From: a virus | DNA: 62,265 bases | Direction: 5' to 3' (one strand) | Virus record (IMG/VR): IMGVR_UViG_3300042291_000296 | Span: 1-62,265 of that record | Shown: piece after piece, positions 44,213 to 52,339 of the stretch | Layout of the letters: each line of letters opens with the position of its first letter | Numbering within the stretch: position 1 is the first letter of the stretch | Position numbers and translations under genes: made by a program | Notes under the pieces: generated by a model | The model's database searches: none | The model's input: the letters and a program-made list of their open reading frames with translations, nothing else | Told to the model about the DNA's origin: nothing

Positions 44213-44851
44213 ATGGCATACTTAAATTCAAACATTCCTACCATAACTTGTCTTATAAGAAACGAGTTCTTATTTAATAATGAACAGGGTCAAGGTGAGC
44301 ACACATTGGCTGACGTGCATTCAGTTGCATCTATACAAAAAAGAGTCCCATTGTTTGAAGCATTTTTAGAGAATGGGGTTAATTGGACTAGAAGACCTAT
44401 AAACGCATTTTGTTGGAAAAAAGACGCTGAGATTTTGCCACTTACAGAACACATCTACTGGGATTGTTTTTCTTCTTATATAGACGTGCAGGTAAGAGAA
44501 AGAATGTTTGGGTTACGGGCAGATCTAATCTCTATAACAAAAGTAAAAAGACAGGGTGTATATATGTTTACCCTTGATTGGTCACATGAAAATAGAAATA
44601 TGTTAGATACAAATTTTTCTGAAACACCAGAGCATAAGTGTGGTCACGTATTTAAAATGGATAATGGTAATTACTTTATCTATCCTAATAACAGGATCAT
44701 ATGGATAGATAAAGCATGGACATATAATCGTATATCAGAAAACCCAGGATATAAAATTGACATGAATATATACTCAGTGGAAAATGATAACCAATATGAA
44801 ACTGATTATAGTTATATTACAGAATTTACTGAAAACAAAAACAATGGCTGA
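44213..44851 (+). CDS. Conserved phage protein (212 aa)
   Basis: It starts MAYLNSNIPTITCLIRNEFL and contains GEHTLADVHSVASIQKRVPLFEAFLENGVNW and ILPLTEHIYWDCFSSYIDVQ. I recognise this pattern from conserved proteins of unknown function in marine and freshwater phages. It is rich in Trp, Tyr, Asn. No catalytic motif is visible. It has its own leaderless-type promoter and overlaps the next gene by 8 nt. Confidence 0.72.
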   Translation: MAYLNSNIPTITCLIRNEFLFNNEQGQGEHTLADVHSVASIQKRVPLFEAFLENGVNWTRRPINAFCWKKDAEILPLTEHIYWDCFSSYIDVQVRERMFGLRADLISITKVKRQGVYMFTLDWSHENRNMLDTNFSETPEHKCGHVFKMDNGNYFIYPNNRIIWIDKAWTYNRISENPGYKIDMNIYSVENDNQYETDYSYITEFTENKNNG

Positions 44852-45131
44852 ACAAAAAAAAATGAAGACTGCTGCATGGACACGCAGTGCTGGTAAATCA
44901 AAATCAGGTGGATTAAATGCTAAAGGCGTTGCTAGTTATAGGGCTGATAACCCTGGAAGTAAACTTAAGATGGCAGTAACTACTAAGCCATCTAAAATTA
45001 AACCAGGGAGCAAGGACGCTAAAAGAAGAGAAAGCTTTTGCGCTAGAATGTCTGGTATGCCAGGTCCTGCTAAAAAACCAAACGGAGAACCTACGAGGAA
45101 GACCCTTGCATTAAAAAAATGGAACTGTTAA
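44844..45131 (+). CDS. DUF6321-like small basic protein (95 aa)
   Basis: I place the start at ATG 44844, where the family pattern begins (MAEQKKMKTAAWTRSAGKSK); an earlier in-frame Met lies inside the upstream gene. The core WTRSAGKSKSGGLNAKG, the RRESFCARMSGMPGP segment and GEPTRKTLALKKW match the DUF6321 pattern of phage proteins of unknown function. It is the last rightward gene before the convergence. Confidence 0.78.
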   Translation: MAEQKKMKTAAWTRSAGKSKSGGLNAKGVASYRADNPGSKLKMAVTTKPSKIKPGSKDAKRRESFCARMSGMPGPAKKPNGEPTRKTLALKKWNC

Positions 45132-45380
45132 GGCAAAATATAGTTTACAAAAAAGGGCTAATATGTTAACTATATTATACATTATAGCATCATTTTGGCT
45201 ATTATGTTGGCTATAACCAACCCTTATACCAACCTTATTCTGGAAAAATTCATGCAAATAAACGGTAGTTATCCGATTATACCGTAAAATTGTGTCACAA
45301 ATCTTGGCAATATTTTGACCAAAATGTCAACTTAAATGCGTGAAAAACTTGACAATTAAGCGCATTTCCTATGATTGTGA
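45132..45380. other. Convergent intergenic region with three hairpins
   Basis: The rightward late arm and the leftward early arm meet here. Inverted repeats seen are GTTGG/CCAAC (45206-45221), ACGGTA/TACCGT (45262-45285) and AAATGCG/CGCATTT (45334-45367). None is followed by a long T run on either strand, but together they fit a two-way termination region. No gene was found. Confidence 0.6.
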
Positions 45381-46484
45381 TTAAAATAGGTGCGTGAGTC
45401 TAGCCACCTGGCCGTGCTCCTTGTGGTGTATGAATGCCTCGACCGCCTGTGGTGAATGCTGATACCCGTTACGGTGGTGCCAACTATCAGTGCCAGAGGG
45501 ACTTCTAAGTGTCTCAACATTTACAGACATGAAATCTTTCGAAGATTTATGGTGAACATGGTGCCCATAAATATATCTGTGCCTGCACTCGTGCCATGAC
45601 GAACCAGACTCATGTGCCATAAGCAACGGAAGGTTGGCAATCTTAGCACCATCCATGTGTGTAGATCCGATTAAGTTCTCACCATACACAGAGTACTTCC
45701 TGTGTCTCATGTCATTATTAAATGTGACATTTTTTGATTTAATGAACCAAGCCTCAACGCACTGTAGTAGCATGAACCCAGACATGAAGTCATGGTTACT
45801 TGGGTTATACACGACCTCAACGTCTGCAATAGCAGACAGTGTCTCAATTATGTCTACAAGTAACTTCTTTGCTGTTACAAAGTTCTCGTACCACATGCCG
45901 TCAGTGTCCTGTGGTGTGCCTGATGTGGTACCTCTTTTTGGGTTGTCGATGTGGAGTATGTCGTTGCCAGTGATGAATATTATCTTGTCGATATTAAATC
46001 CACTAGACTTATTTAGTATGCCCTGTAGTCCCTCCTTAACCCTCTGAACTGCTATCTGAGAGTTGTAGTCCTCACCAGTCTCAAAAGACGAGCACAGCTT
46101 ACCTATGTGGATGTCAGCTGGGTCAAACACTAGGCAGTGACCGTCCTTAATCTTATCCCTCTTTATTTTTTTATAATTAGGTGCCCAAGTCTTTACCTCT
46201 TCAATTAAGTCACTTTGAAATTGATCAAGGTCTACCTTATTGGATGCGTTTATTGAGAACTGCTTGCCCTTGTACCAATAATAATTTACTGTCGCTGGAT
46301 CAATACCAACCTCATTACATTCAGTATATAAGGCTCTGTTTTTTATGTAAGTAGAAACACCTTTTCTTAGGGTATCGTTATATTCAATTCTGAATTCTTT
46401 CGATATCAACTTAGATATCTCTGTCTTATTTTTTTGACCGCCATTAAATAATTCAATAGCTCTGTCATAGTAAGTAGTTTTCAT
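45381..46484 (-). CDS. Calcineurin-like metallophosphoesterase (367 aa)
   Basis: The protein carries the dimetal motifs in order: D121-P-A-D124-I-H126, GNDILH near 172, the GNHD-like NPSNHDF near 228, and GHHVHH near 307. The N-terminal 60 residues look like a helix-turn-helix (NKTEISKLISKEF; VGIDPATVNYYW), so the enzyme may act on DNA. Members of this family include SbcD/Mre11-like nucleases and protein or nucleotide phosphatases; I cannot tell which. It is the last gene of the leftward operon and overlaps the preceding gene by 20 nt. Confidence 0.8.
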   Translation of the reverse strand: MKTTYYDRAIELFNGGQKNKTEISKLISKEFRIEYNDTLRKGVSTYIKNRALYTECNEVGIDPATVNYYWYKGKQFSINASNKVDLDQFQSDLIEEVKTWAPNYKKIKRDKIKDGHCLVFDPADIHIGKLCSSFETGEDYNSQIAVQRVKEGLQGILNKSSGFNIDKIIFITGNDILHIDNPKRGTTSGTPQDTDGMWYENFVTAKKLLVDIIETLSAIADVEVVYNPSNHDFMSGFMLLQCVEAWFIKSKNVTFNNDMRHRKYSVYGENLIGSTHMDGAKIANLPLLMAHESGSSWHECRHRYIYGHHVHHKSSKDFMSVNVETLRSPSGTDSWHHRNGYQHSPQAVEAFIHHKEHGQVARLTHLF

Positions 46485-46635
46485 GTGTTTTTTGGAGGTC
46501 CTTTAGGACTTTAATTAAATTTAAAATATTTGATTTTAATTCATCATCATTCTCATCCATAAGAGCTTCGTAAATATTATCAGTGAGTTCATTTATCTCT
46601 GACATTGTACTATTTACATAATTTACTATACTCAT
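46465..46635 (-). CDS. Small acidic helical protein (56 aa)
   Basis: I place the start at ATG 46635, because the upstream Met (46665) lies inside a consensus -7 box at 46663-46670. The product (MSIVNYVNSTMSEINELTDN...) is acidic and helical without a recognised family. It would be the first gene of a short transcript leading into the phosphoesterase. Confidence 0.6.
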   Translation of the reverse strand: MSIVNYVNSTMSEINELTDNIYEALMDENDDELKSNILNLIKVLKDLQKTHENYLL

Positions 46636-46662
46636 ATATTTATTATTTAATATAAAGATTAG

Positions 46663-46670
46663 CAAATATA
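46663..46670 (-). promoter_or_regulatory. Leftward promoter box (TATATTTG)
   Basis: This is an exact TAnnTTTG box on the minus strand, 27 nt before the ATG at 46635. It would drive the 56-aa gene and the phosphoesterase. Confidence 0.6.
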
Positions 46671-46676
46671 AATAAA

Positions 46677-46931
46677 TTAATACTTATATGACACATTTGA
46701 TAAAAAAAATATATTTTTTATTTCATATGTCATTGTGTATTTGTGTATATCATTTACTCTTGCTACATCTTCTATGGTGCTAATAAATATTGGATTTAAA
46801 TTATTGTCTAAGGTTATTGGTTGTTTTTCAACAGTTCTGTGTACCCTAGATAGCTTGCTTGACTTAGATATTGGTAACAATGTGACACTAATATCTGCAC
46901 AGTATACAGCTCTTAAAGGTCTAGTAACCAT
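46677..46931 (-). CDS. Hypothetical protein (84 aa)
   Basis: The frame overlaps the preceding gene by 19 nt and fits the leftward operon. It encodes 84 residues with no recognised motif and a hydrophobic C-terminus. A rightward frame covers almost the same bases; I prefer the leftward one because of strand and overlap. Confidence 0.5.
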   Translation of the reverse strand: MVTRPLRAVYCADISVTLLPISKSSKLSRVHRTVEKQPITLDNNLNPIFISTIEDVARVNDIHKYTMTYEIKNIFFLSNVSYKY

Positions 46932-47194
46932 TGCCTAAATATAGTGCCCATATTAACGACCTGTGTGTAGAACTCCATTAAATCTTCATCTGATTCATTA
47001 ACAACTCTTTTGTTTAGTGAGTAGCCCATCTTGTCTACCTCTGTAATAAAGTCATTGCCAGACTTCTTTACCTGCCTGTTGTACAGGTGTGGGTACTCAT
47101 CCCTTACATCCTCCATGAAGTCCATCATTACTGGTAAAATGGCTACCAAGCAGGCCAGCTTCTTCTCGTTGCTTATAGATTTCTTTTTCGTCAT
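46913..47194 (-). CDS. Hypothetical phage protein (93 aa)
   Basis: The 93-aa helical protein has a basic N-terminus (TKKKSISNEKK), then CLVAILPVMMDFMEDVRDEYPHLYNRQVK, and an ending MGTIFRQWLLDL. It resembles small operon proteins of Bacteroidota phages, but I do not recognise a function. It overlaps both neighbours. Confidence 0.6.
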   Translation of the reverse strand: MTKKKSISNEKKLACLVAILPVMMDFMEDVRDEYPHLYNRQVKKSGNDFITEVDKMGYSLNKRVVNESDEDLMEFYTQVVNMGTIFRQWLLDL

Positions 47195-47429
47195 TGCTTA
47201 GATTTTTAAATGAATATTTTTTTTCTGTTAACATTTCTTCTTCGGTAAAGTATGCCTGATCTTTGTGTCCAAAAACAGCAACGCTTTTCTTTAGGGAAAA
47301 GAATGCATGTATTGACATGAAACTTATACCTAACTTCTTTGCTATTTTTCGCATACTATATCCCAACATGATAAGTTCTTTTATTTCATGGTACTTGTCA
47401 AGTATCAACTTCTCTTTTGCCGTTCCCAT
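47097..47429 (-). CDS. Helix-turn-helix protein (110 aa)
   Basis: I choose ATG 47429; upstream starts would run deep into the nuclease gene. Residues about 13-45 (YHEIKELIMLGYSMRKIAKK, then LGISFMSIHAFF) form a clear helix-turn-helix of the recombinase/resolvase-like type. The rest is charged. It is probably a DNA-binding regulator. It overlaps the VRR-NUC gene by 32 nt and the next gene by 98 nt, the latter unusually long, so either this gene ends as predicted or the downstream start is later. Confidence 0.65.
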   Translation of the reverse strand: MGTAKEKLILDKYHEIKELIMLGYSMRKIAKKLGISFMSIHAFFSLKKSVAVFGHKDQAYFTEEEMLTEKKYSFKNLSNDEKEIYKQREEAGLLGSHFTSNDGLHGGCKG

Positions 47430-47661
47430 CTTGTATATACGCCTTGATTCCATGATTATGAAGTTCTTTAATTCGATAAATTTGTAGTGGTCTTGGCTTC
47501 TTGCCGTCACGCTTTACCTCTATAAACTCAACGTCAGAGTTCTTTGGTATCGCTATTAGATCAGGTATCCCTGGCTTGTTTGTCATTGATAGCTTTATAA
47601 CATAATAGCCATCAGCCTCCAGCTTCTTTATTATCTTTGCCTGTATCTGTTGCTCGGTCAT
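47398..47661 (-). CDS. VRR-NUC domain nuclease (87 aa)
   Basis: The minimal nuclease domain is complete: EQQIQAKIIKKLEADGYYVIKL, then TNKPGIPDLIAI (Asp at about 33) and FIEVKRDGKKPRPLQ (Glu, Lys and Gln of the active site). VRR-NUC enzymes of phages are standalone and act on DNA structures such as Holliday junctions. It overlaps genes on both sides, as does the whole operon. Confidence 0.88.
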   Translation of the reverse strand: MTEQQIQAKIIKKLEADGYYVIKLSMTNKPGIPDLIAIPKNSDVEFIEVKRDGKKPRPLQIYRIKELHNHGIKAYIQDGNGKREVDT

Positions 47662-47872
47662 TGAATATGCAATAGTGCTTGTCTAAGTGTTTAGTAAGCT
47701 TACTTAAGTCAGCAAATCTAACAAAATTCATGTCACTATCCAATACCTTTGCCTCTTTTATTTTAATGCACCCATCTTCAAATGCATACCTTGATATCTG
47801 TATTACTAACTTAGTTGGTACCTCTAGGTCAAAGGTCTTTATCAACAACTGCACCATCGGATCGTTTATCAT
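47612..47872 (-). CDS. Hypothetical protein (86 aa)
   Basis: A mixed alpha/beta 86-aa protein (IKTFDLEVPTKLVIQISRYAF; DADLSKLTKHL-like helix) with no recognised domain. It overlaps the nuclease gene by 50 nt and the zinc-ribbon gene by 44 nt, both in other frames. Confidence 0.55.
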   Translation of the reverse strand: MINDPMVQLLIKTFDLEVPTKLVIQISRYAFEDGCIKIKEAKVLDSDMNFVRFADLSKLTKHLDKHYCIFNDRATDTGKDNKEAGG

Positions 47873-48239
47873 CTTTTCTATATTTAATTTCTTTATTAAT
47901 TAATTCCATGTGCCAATCAGCACCACCATAGTCAAGCATTGCTTCTAGGTAGTCATCATCCATATCAGCTATGGCTACCCATGTTAGTGGTTGCTTACCA
48001 TCCTTACCTCTACTGCCTCTCGTTGCATGTTGTCTGACCAACTCATAGTCATCATCTGCATAGACATAATAAGTTTCAATCTTATCCATATCCATTGCAC
48101 CATACCTTTCATACTCATTGCCACCATCTGCCATAGCATCATTTGGACAACCACATGTTACATAGTCATGCCTGTGTCTACTTACTAATACCTCATTACA
48201 CTCAAGGCATTTTACTGAGTTATATACTATCTGTTTCAT
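47829..48239 (-). CDS. Zinc-ribbon phage protein, DUF7695-like (136 aa)
   Basis: The N-terminus holds KCLECNEVLVSRHRHDYVTC, then GCPNDAMADGGNEYERYG: two Cys pairs forming a zinc ribbon, a pattern I know as DUF7695. The C-terminal half has GKDGKQPLTWVAIADMDDDYLEAMLDY. The function is unknown. It follows an 80-nt gap after the SF2 helicase gene. Confidence 0.75.
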   Translation of the reverse strand: MKQIVYNSVKCLECNEVLVSRHRHDYVTCGCPNDAMADGGNEYERYGAMDMDKIETYYVYADDDYELVRQHATRGSRGKDGKQPLTWVAIADMDDDYLEAMLDYGGADWHMELINKEIKYRKDDKRSDGAVVDKDL

Positions 48240-48320
48240 ATCATTTCTATTTAATTAATGGGGCAACTTTTACCCCTTATCCTTTATCGTTTTGTTTTGC
48301 TATACCTCGCCAAATGTGTT
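48240..48320. other. Intergenic hairpins between helicase and zinc-ribbon genes
   Basis: Two inverted repeats are visible: GGGG...CCCC around 48258-48274 and CGCCAAA/TTTGGCG around 48308-48342, the latter reaching into the end of the helicase gene. They may attenuate or process the leftward message. Confidence 0.4.
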
Positions 48321-49571
48321 TCAAATTTGTAGTTTTGGCGAAGTATAATCTTTCTTGAATATATTCAAGGTATAGTTCTTCTTGCTTTTGACAGCACTGT
48401 ATATCTTGTCTTCTATTCCACCTTTCGAAAAGATCCAGTACACCTTGTTGTACATCCGATCAATTGTTGTCATACGATCCCTAGCCTGCCAGTAAGACAC
48501 TGCGCTAAAGTCTATGTTGTAGAATACCAAGTACTTAGCATTCTTAAGGCTTATGCCCTCACGACCAGATACGATCTGTAGAGCTATCGACTTGTCTGTT
48601 GCATTGAATTCATCTAGATCTGACGTTAGGTTGTCTGGACCAAATGTTTCCATTAGTGCATCTAACTCAGCCTTAAACTTGTAGAAGATTCCGATCTTAG
48701 TTCCTGAGAATCTGTCCCTTATGAACTCAGCCTTGGAGTAGTCTATAACCATCCTGTTCTCACTCTCAAACTTCACAGTGCCACTCCACAGCTGGTGCAA
48801 CTTCTGCATTAACTTCACTGGGGTGTCTCCAAGTATCACCTCTTTCGACCCATCCACAACCAGGTCACGCTCCAGTCTCTTCACAATCATTTTTGTCCAA
48901 TCGCTCATCTCCACGTACAATACCTCCTCGTCAATGTCAGTGCTAAACCCAGCCTCCTTTTGAGTGTACGATATGACGTAGCTAGATATGGCTCCCATTA
49001 TCTTTGTCTCATTTCCCTTTGAGTACTCATTTATCATCAGCCCGTTGATCTTCCTCTGGAACTTATGAACGTAGTCATCTGCCCATCGATAGAAGTTGAT
49101 GTAATGCCTAAATGGGTTCATCGGGTGTACGTAGAACTGATGGTATATCTGAGAGTAAGACTCTGGAGTCAGTGTGCCTGTCATTAGTATCAACCTGCAA
49201 CCGCTGTTTAAACCTACCAACTGCCTAACCTGTTTCGCCCTTAAGCTTGGCTTAGGGAAGGCAGACATGGTGTGTGACTCATCGCATATTATAAAGTCGT
49301 AATGAGTTTGTTTTACCTTGTGTATGCTCTCGTAGTTGGTAATGGTAATGTCAAATGGTGGGCGCATGGTGTCGTAATCAGACTGTATGGATGATATGGC
49401 CTTCTTCTTTGTTAAGAACAACACGTTCTTAGCTCCAGATAGCCTACACACCTCCATGGATGTGTAGGTCTTACCAAGTCTAACCTCCATCGCTAGGCAT
49501 AGTATTTTGTGCCTAGCTATGATGTCTGCACCCCTTATTGATATATCTACCTGATATGGTCTTAGGTTCAT
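48321..49571 (-). CDS. SF2 DNA helicase, SNF2/DEAD-like (416 aa)
   Basis: The helicase motifs are present: motif I AMEVRLGKTYTSM (about 27-39), motif II ICDESH (about 95-100), motif III MTGTLTPE (about 132), motif V VSGREGISLKNA (about 334) and motif VI YWQARDRMT (about 358). The protein is shorter than SNF2 enzymes and resembles the compact SF2 helicases encoded near phage replication genes. It should use ATP to remodel or unwind replication or recombination intermediates. It is 4 nt downstream of the primase-helicase gene. Confidence 0.88.
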   Translation of the reverse strand: MNLRPYQVDISIRGADIIARHKILCLAMEVRLGKTYTSMEVCRLSGAKNVLFLTKKKAISSIQSDYDTMRPPFDITITNYESIHKVKQTHYDFIICDESHTMSAFPKPSLRAKQVRQLVGLNSGCRLILMTGTLTPESYSQIYHQFYVHPMNPFRHYINFYRWADDYVHKFQRKINGLMINEYSKGNETKIMGAISSYVISYTQKEAGFSTDIDEEVLYVEMSDWTKMIVKRLERDLVVDGSKEVILGDTPVKLMQKLHQLWSGTVKFESENRMVIDYSKAEFIRDRFSGTKIGIFYKFKAELDALMETFGPDNLTSDLDEFNATDKSIALQIVSGREGISLKNAKYLVFYNIDFSAVSYWQARDRMTTIDRMYNKVYWIFSKGGIEDKIYSAVKSKKNYTLNIFKKDYTSPKLQI

Positions 49572-49575
49572 ATGC

Positions 49576-51927
49576 TTAAAAGTTTAGTTCTGTGTTCACA
49601 TCTTTCTTGGCGATGAACTCTACCATCTTTCCCATTGCATTTCTAAATATCCTTGGCTTCTCTCCAAACTTAAAGTTTCCATATGAGTCGAGCCACTTGT
49701 AGAACTTGTTGTGGGATATCTTGTATCGTCCATAGTTGCCGTAGTCGGGGTACTCACCAACAAAATTATTATATATGTTTTGACCTATCGTTATCGACCC
49801 AAGCCTTGTGTCTACATTGTCATCAGCTGTCACCCATTCCCAAAAGTCAGTGCTGGTCTCTGCTATAAACTTGCGTGTCTTTAGGTTCATGAACTGACTC
49901 TTTATCAGCCCACTAGACAGGTATGTCTGTATGTTTTTGATCATGTAGTTGTCAAACTTAGTCCACTCAGCATTACTCCATCCAGAGAACAACATATGAC
50001 CAAACTCACTCTCAGGAGTAAACGATTTGTTGTAGTACTGCTTGAACTCTAGGTCCCACTTACGCCTCTCGAACGAGTTGCCTGCACCTTTGATCGCATA
50101 GTTTGTTGTTATGACAATCTTTGGTGCGTCCTCAAATGGGATGTGTATCTCGTCCTTGTTCTTCTTCTCTAGGGTTATACCCTCAGTAATTATACTGAAC
50201 AACCTCTCGAAGTCAAAGTTCTTACTAACGTCATCAAATACTAGTGTCTGCGTGTCTACCTGCACCCGTTGATATGGGAAGGACTTCTGGAAGCTAAATC
50301 CCTTACCGTCTATTATCACCATCTTCTTCATGTGGCTGATAGACTTAACAAATATCCCCTTGCCCGTGCCACCCTCTGGGTTGTCACTTATAACCTCGTC
50401 ATTAAGTATGACCGCAGGACAATAGCTCGCTGGCTTGTGGCTGTGCATAAGGTATCCCAGTGTAGACTCCATAGACCTCATCCTCTCAGTGCTACCACCA
50501 GATATGTTCTTTATAAAGGTGTTGAACTCACATATATCGCTTGGCGATTTTATGAAGTTACGTCCGATCTTCTGCTTCTCCCACACGTATCCGTTTAGCT
50601 CCCTGTAGTCTATTATATCTACATCGTCCTTGGTGACCTTTACAGCACAGTTGTTGTAGTATATATATGAATCGTCTACCGTGTCTACCATGAACATTGG
50701 CTCTACCTTTGACACATAGTTTAAGAACGTCTCTTGGAAGAACTTGGTGTTAACAGCAAAGAAGTTGTACACAGACATGTCGTCAATACCCAGCAGGTAC
50801 TCAAGAACAAAGTCCTTTATCATCTCCTCGTTTACGTCAGATATGGTGTTGTCAAGCACCCTAACAAATACAAAGTTATTTGACTCAGCTGGGTAGTACT
50901 TATAGAACCCATTGATCCTCAAGTACTCCCTAAACAGGTGAGGCACCAGATCAATCTTGCCCTTGCTTGTCTTTGTCCAGAATGTATTGCTGTCAGCTGT
51001 CTCGATCAAGTAGTCGATAACGTCTACATTATGATTGGCCTTGACCTCCTTCTCTGGCACACCCTTCTTAAGGTCGTTCTTTATGTTGGTTGTCTTGTCT
51101 ATGTCCTCGTAGAACTTTGTCCCATGTGATGCAATGTTCCTATACGCTGACCACACAATCGTGCCTATCTCCTTCTCCATGTCCCCATCGTCATACGACA
51201 TCAATACAGACTTGGCCTCCTCTTGTGGTATGCCAAACTCATTTAATGCTGAGGCTAGGATGAACAGGTTGTTGTTCCTCTGTCCCTTGACCATGCCGTA
51301 GCTCTTGTTCCACCATATGGTGAGCCTCCTTGTTATCTCGTTTGTGTCGTTTATAACGATCTTTGGCCTTACGTATGCAACGTCAGACGAGTCAGAGTCC
51401 ATCTCTGTCCACGTAGACGACAGCTCATTTACGTATATATTCTCGTCATATGACTCGTAGCACACACGTGAAATATTTTTACAGCTCACGTCAAACTCAT
51501 CACAATCATAATATTTTTTAAGTGCAGAGAAATACTTCTTGTGGTTCATCGGGTCTTTTGGTATGCTTACCAATACCTTTAGTCCATCACCAGATGGTGA
51601 CGTGAACACACAGTAGCTGTACTTATCAGCCATCAACTCCTCCCTCTTGTTGTACAGGTCTTGCTCATTTTTAAATCCGTCAAAGTCTATGCATATAAAT
51701 CCGCTGTGCTCTATGATCGCATTGTCTGATCGCCTGCTGAATGTACCAGAGAAACATATCGCTGGTAATTTCTTCTTCTTCTCGTTCCTCTCGTCCTTGT
51801 TAGATGAGTTCCTTACAGCCATCACCTTGTCCTTCGAGGAACCATTTCTTATCCTATCGATTGCCATTGAGACATCCTTGTAGAACGGCTCAGAGGTGTC
51901 GTTTATACTTCTGAAGTAAGTTATCAT
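49576..51927 (-). CDS. Primase-helicase (AEP/VirE-type primase plus D5-like ATPase, 783 aa)
   Basis: I choose ATG 51927, which shares ATGA with the preceding gene; an in-frame upstream Met would overlap that gene by 79 nt. The N-terminal 190 residues are of the BT4734/VirE N type seen in Bacteroidota primases: CFSGTFSRRS, ICIDFDGF near 80 and SPSGDGLKVLVSI near 110. The C-terminal ATPase has Walker A PEGGTGKGIF near 515, Walker B LVFDDV near 564, ITTNY and the arginine-finger string ERRKWDLEF near 620, as in SF3/D5-like helicases. It should prime and unwind DNA; no polymerase is encoded here, so the host supplies it. Confidence 0.88.
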   Translation of the reverse strand: MITYFRSINDTSEPFYKDVSMAIDRIRNGSSKDKVMAVRNSSNKDERNEKKKKLPAICFSGTFSRRSDNAIIEHSGFICIDFDGFKNEQDLYNKREELMADKYSYCVFTSPSGDGLKVLVSIPKDPMNHKKYFSALKKYYDCDEFDVSCKNISRVCYESYDENIYVNELSSTWTEMDSDSSDVAYVRPKIVINDTNEITRRLTIWWNKSYGMVKGQRNNNLFILASALNEFGIPQEEAKSVLMSYDDGDMEKEIGTIVWSAYRNIASHGTKFYEDIDKTTNIKNDLKKGVPEKEVKANHNVDVIDYLIETADSNTFWTKTSKGKIDLVPHLFREYLRINGFYKYYPAESNNFVFVRVLDNTISDVNEEMIKDFVLEYLLGIDDMSVYNFFAVNTKFFQETFLNYVSKVEPMFMVDTVDDSYIYYNNCAVKVTKDDVDIIDYRELNGYVWEKQKIGRNFIKSPSDICEFNTFIKNISGGSTERMRSMESTLGYLMHSHKPASYCPAVILNDEVISDNPEGGTGKGIFVKSISHMKKMVIIDGKGFSFQKSFPYQRVQVDTQTLVFDDVSKNFDFERLFSIITEGITLEKKNKDEIHIPFEDAPKIVITTNYAIKGAGNSFERRKWDLEFKQYYNKSFTPESEFGHMLFSGWSNAEWTKFDNYMIKNIQTYLSSGLIKSQFMNLKTRKFIAETSTDFWEWVTADDNVDTRLGSITIGQNIYNNFVGEYPDYGNYGRYKISHNKFYKWLDSYGNFKFGEKPRIFRNAMGKMVEFIAKKDVNTELNF

Positions 51928-52145
51928 TTGCTTAGTTCTTTTTTTAGCTTGGTTAGGTATAGTATGTTGTCCATCTGCTCCTCTATGGCGTGGTCTATCC
52001 ACTCAGTGACAGACAAATCATCTCTGTCCATAGTGTTGTTATACTTCTTAATCCCCTTGATCGATCTTTCTTTGAATCGAAAAATTACAGAGTCGACTAT
52101 AGTGTCAACCTGACCGTGTGTTGAGTTTGAATACCACATATACAT
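51924..52145 (-). CDS. Small conserved phage protein (73 aa)
   Basis: The pattern FKERSIKGIKKYNNTMDRDDLSVTEWIDHAIEEQMDNILYL, which I know in the form RSxKGxxKYGTTLxR.DLS..eWL.HaqEE.mD..lYL, is among the most common small phage proteins. It is helical and acidic, a MazG-like look without proof. It is coupled to the primase-helicase gene by ATGA and lies just after a terminator. Confidence 0.8.
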   Translation of the reverse strand: MYMWYSNSTHGQVDTIVDSVIFRFKERSIKGIKKYNNTMDRDDLSVTEWIDHAIEEQMDNILYLTKLKKELSK

Positions 52146-52163
52146 TAAAATTAAATTGATTAC

Positions 52164-52200
52164 TTAAAAAAGAGGGTAGGCCATCCATAACTGCCTACCC
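52164..52200 (-). terminator. Leftward intrinsic terminator after tRNA-Lys
   Basis: On the minus strand GGGTAGGC and GCCTACCC form a perfect 8-bp stem with an 11-nt loop, followed by TC and six T. It lies between the tRNA and the 73-aa gene, so it would reduce transcription into the primase-helicase. Confidence 0.8.
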
Positions 52201-52257
52201 AGAGTTTTTCCAAAAATGGTTGGCTAACCACAGAACCCTAACTGTACCTATGAAGTG

Positions 52258-52328
52258 AAGTCAGGACAGGAATCGAACCTGTATACTCCGACTTAAAAGG
52301 TCGGGCTTTACCATTAAGCCACCTGACT
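52258..52328 (-). tRNA. tRNA-Lys (anticodon UUU)
   Basis: The minus strand folds as a full cloverleaf: acceptor AGTCAGG/CCTGACT (7 bp), D-arm GCTT/AAGC, anticodon arm CCGAC-CTTTTAA-GTCGG with anticodon TTT, and T-arm ACAGG-TTCGATT-CCTGT. No CCA is encoded; the position after the acceptor is T, unusual as a discriminator for lysine tRNA. Lys AAA is very frequent in this AT-rich genome, which fits the choice of tRNA. Confidence 0.9.
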
Positions 52329-52339
52329 TATTAATCTAA

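Noticed and set aside
46735-46938. 67-aa rightward frame
   Set aside because: It is antisense to the leftward operon with no promoter box, and looks like a shadow of the 84-aa gene.
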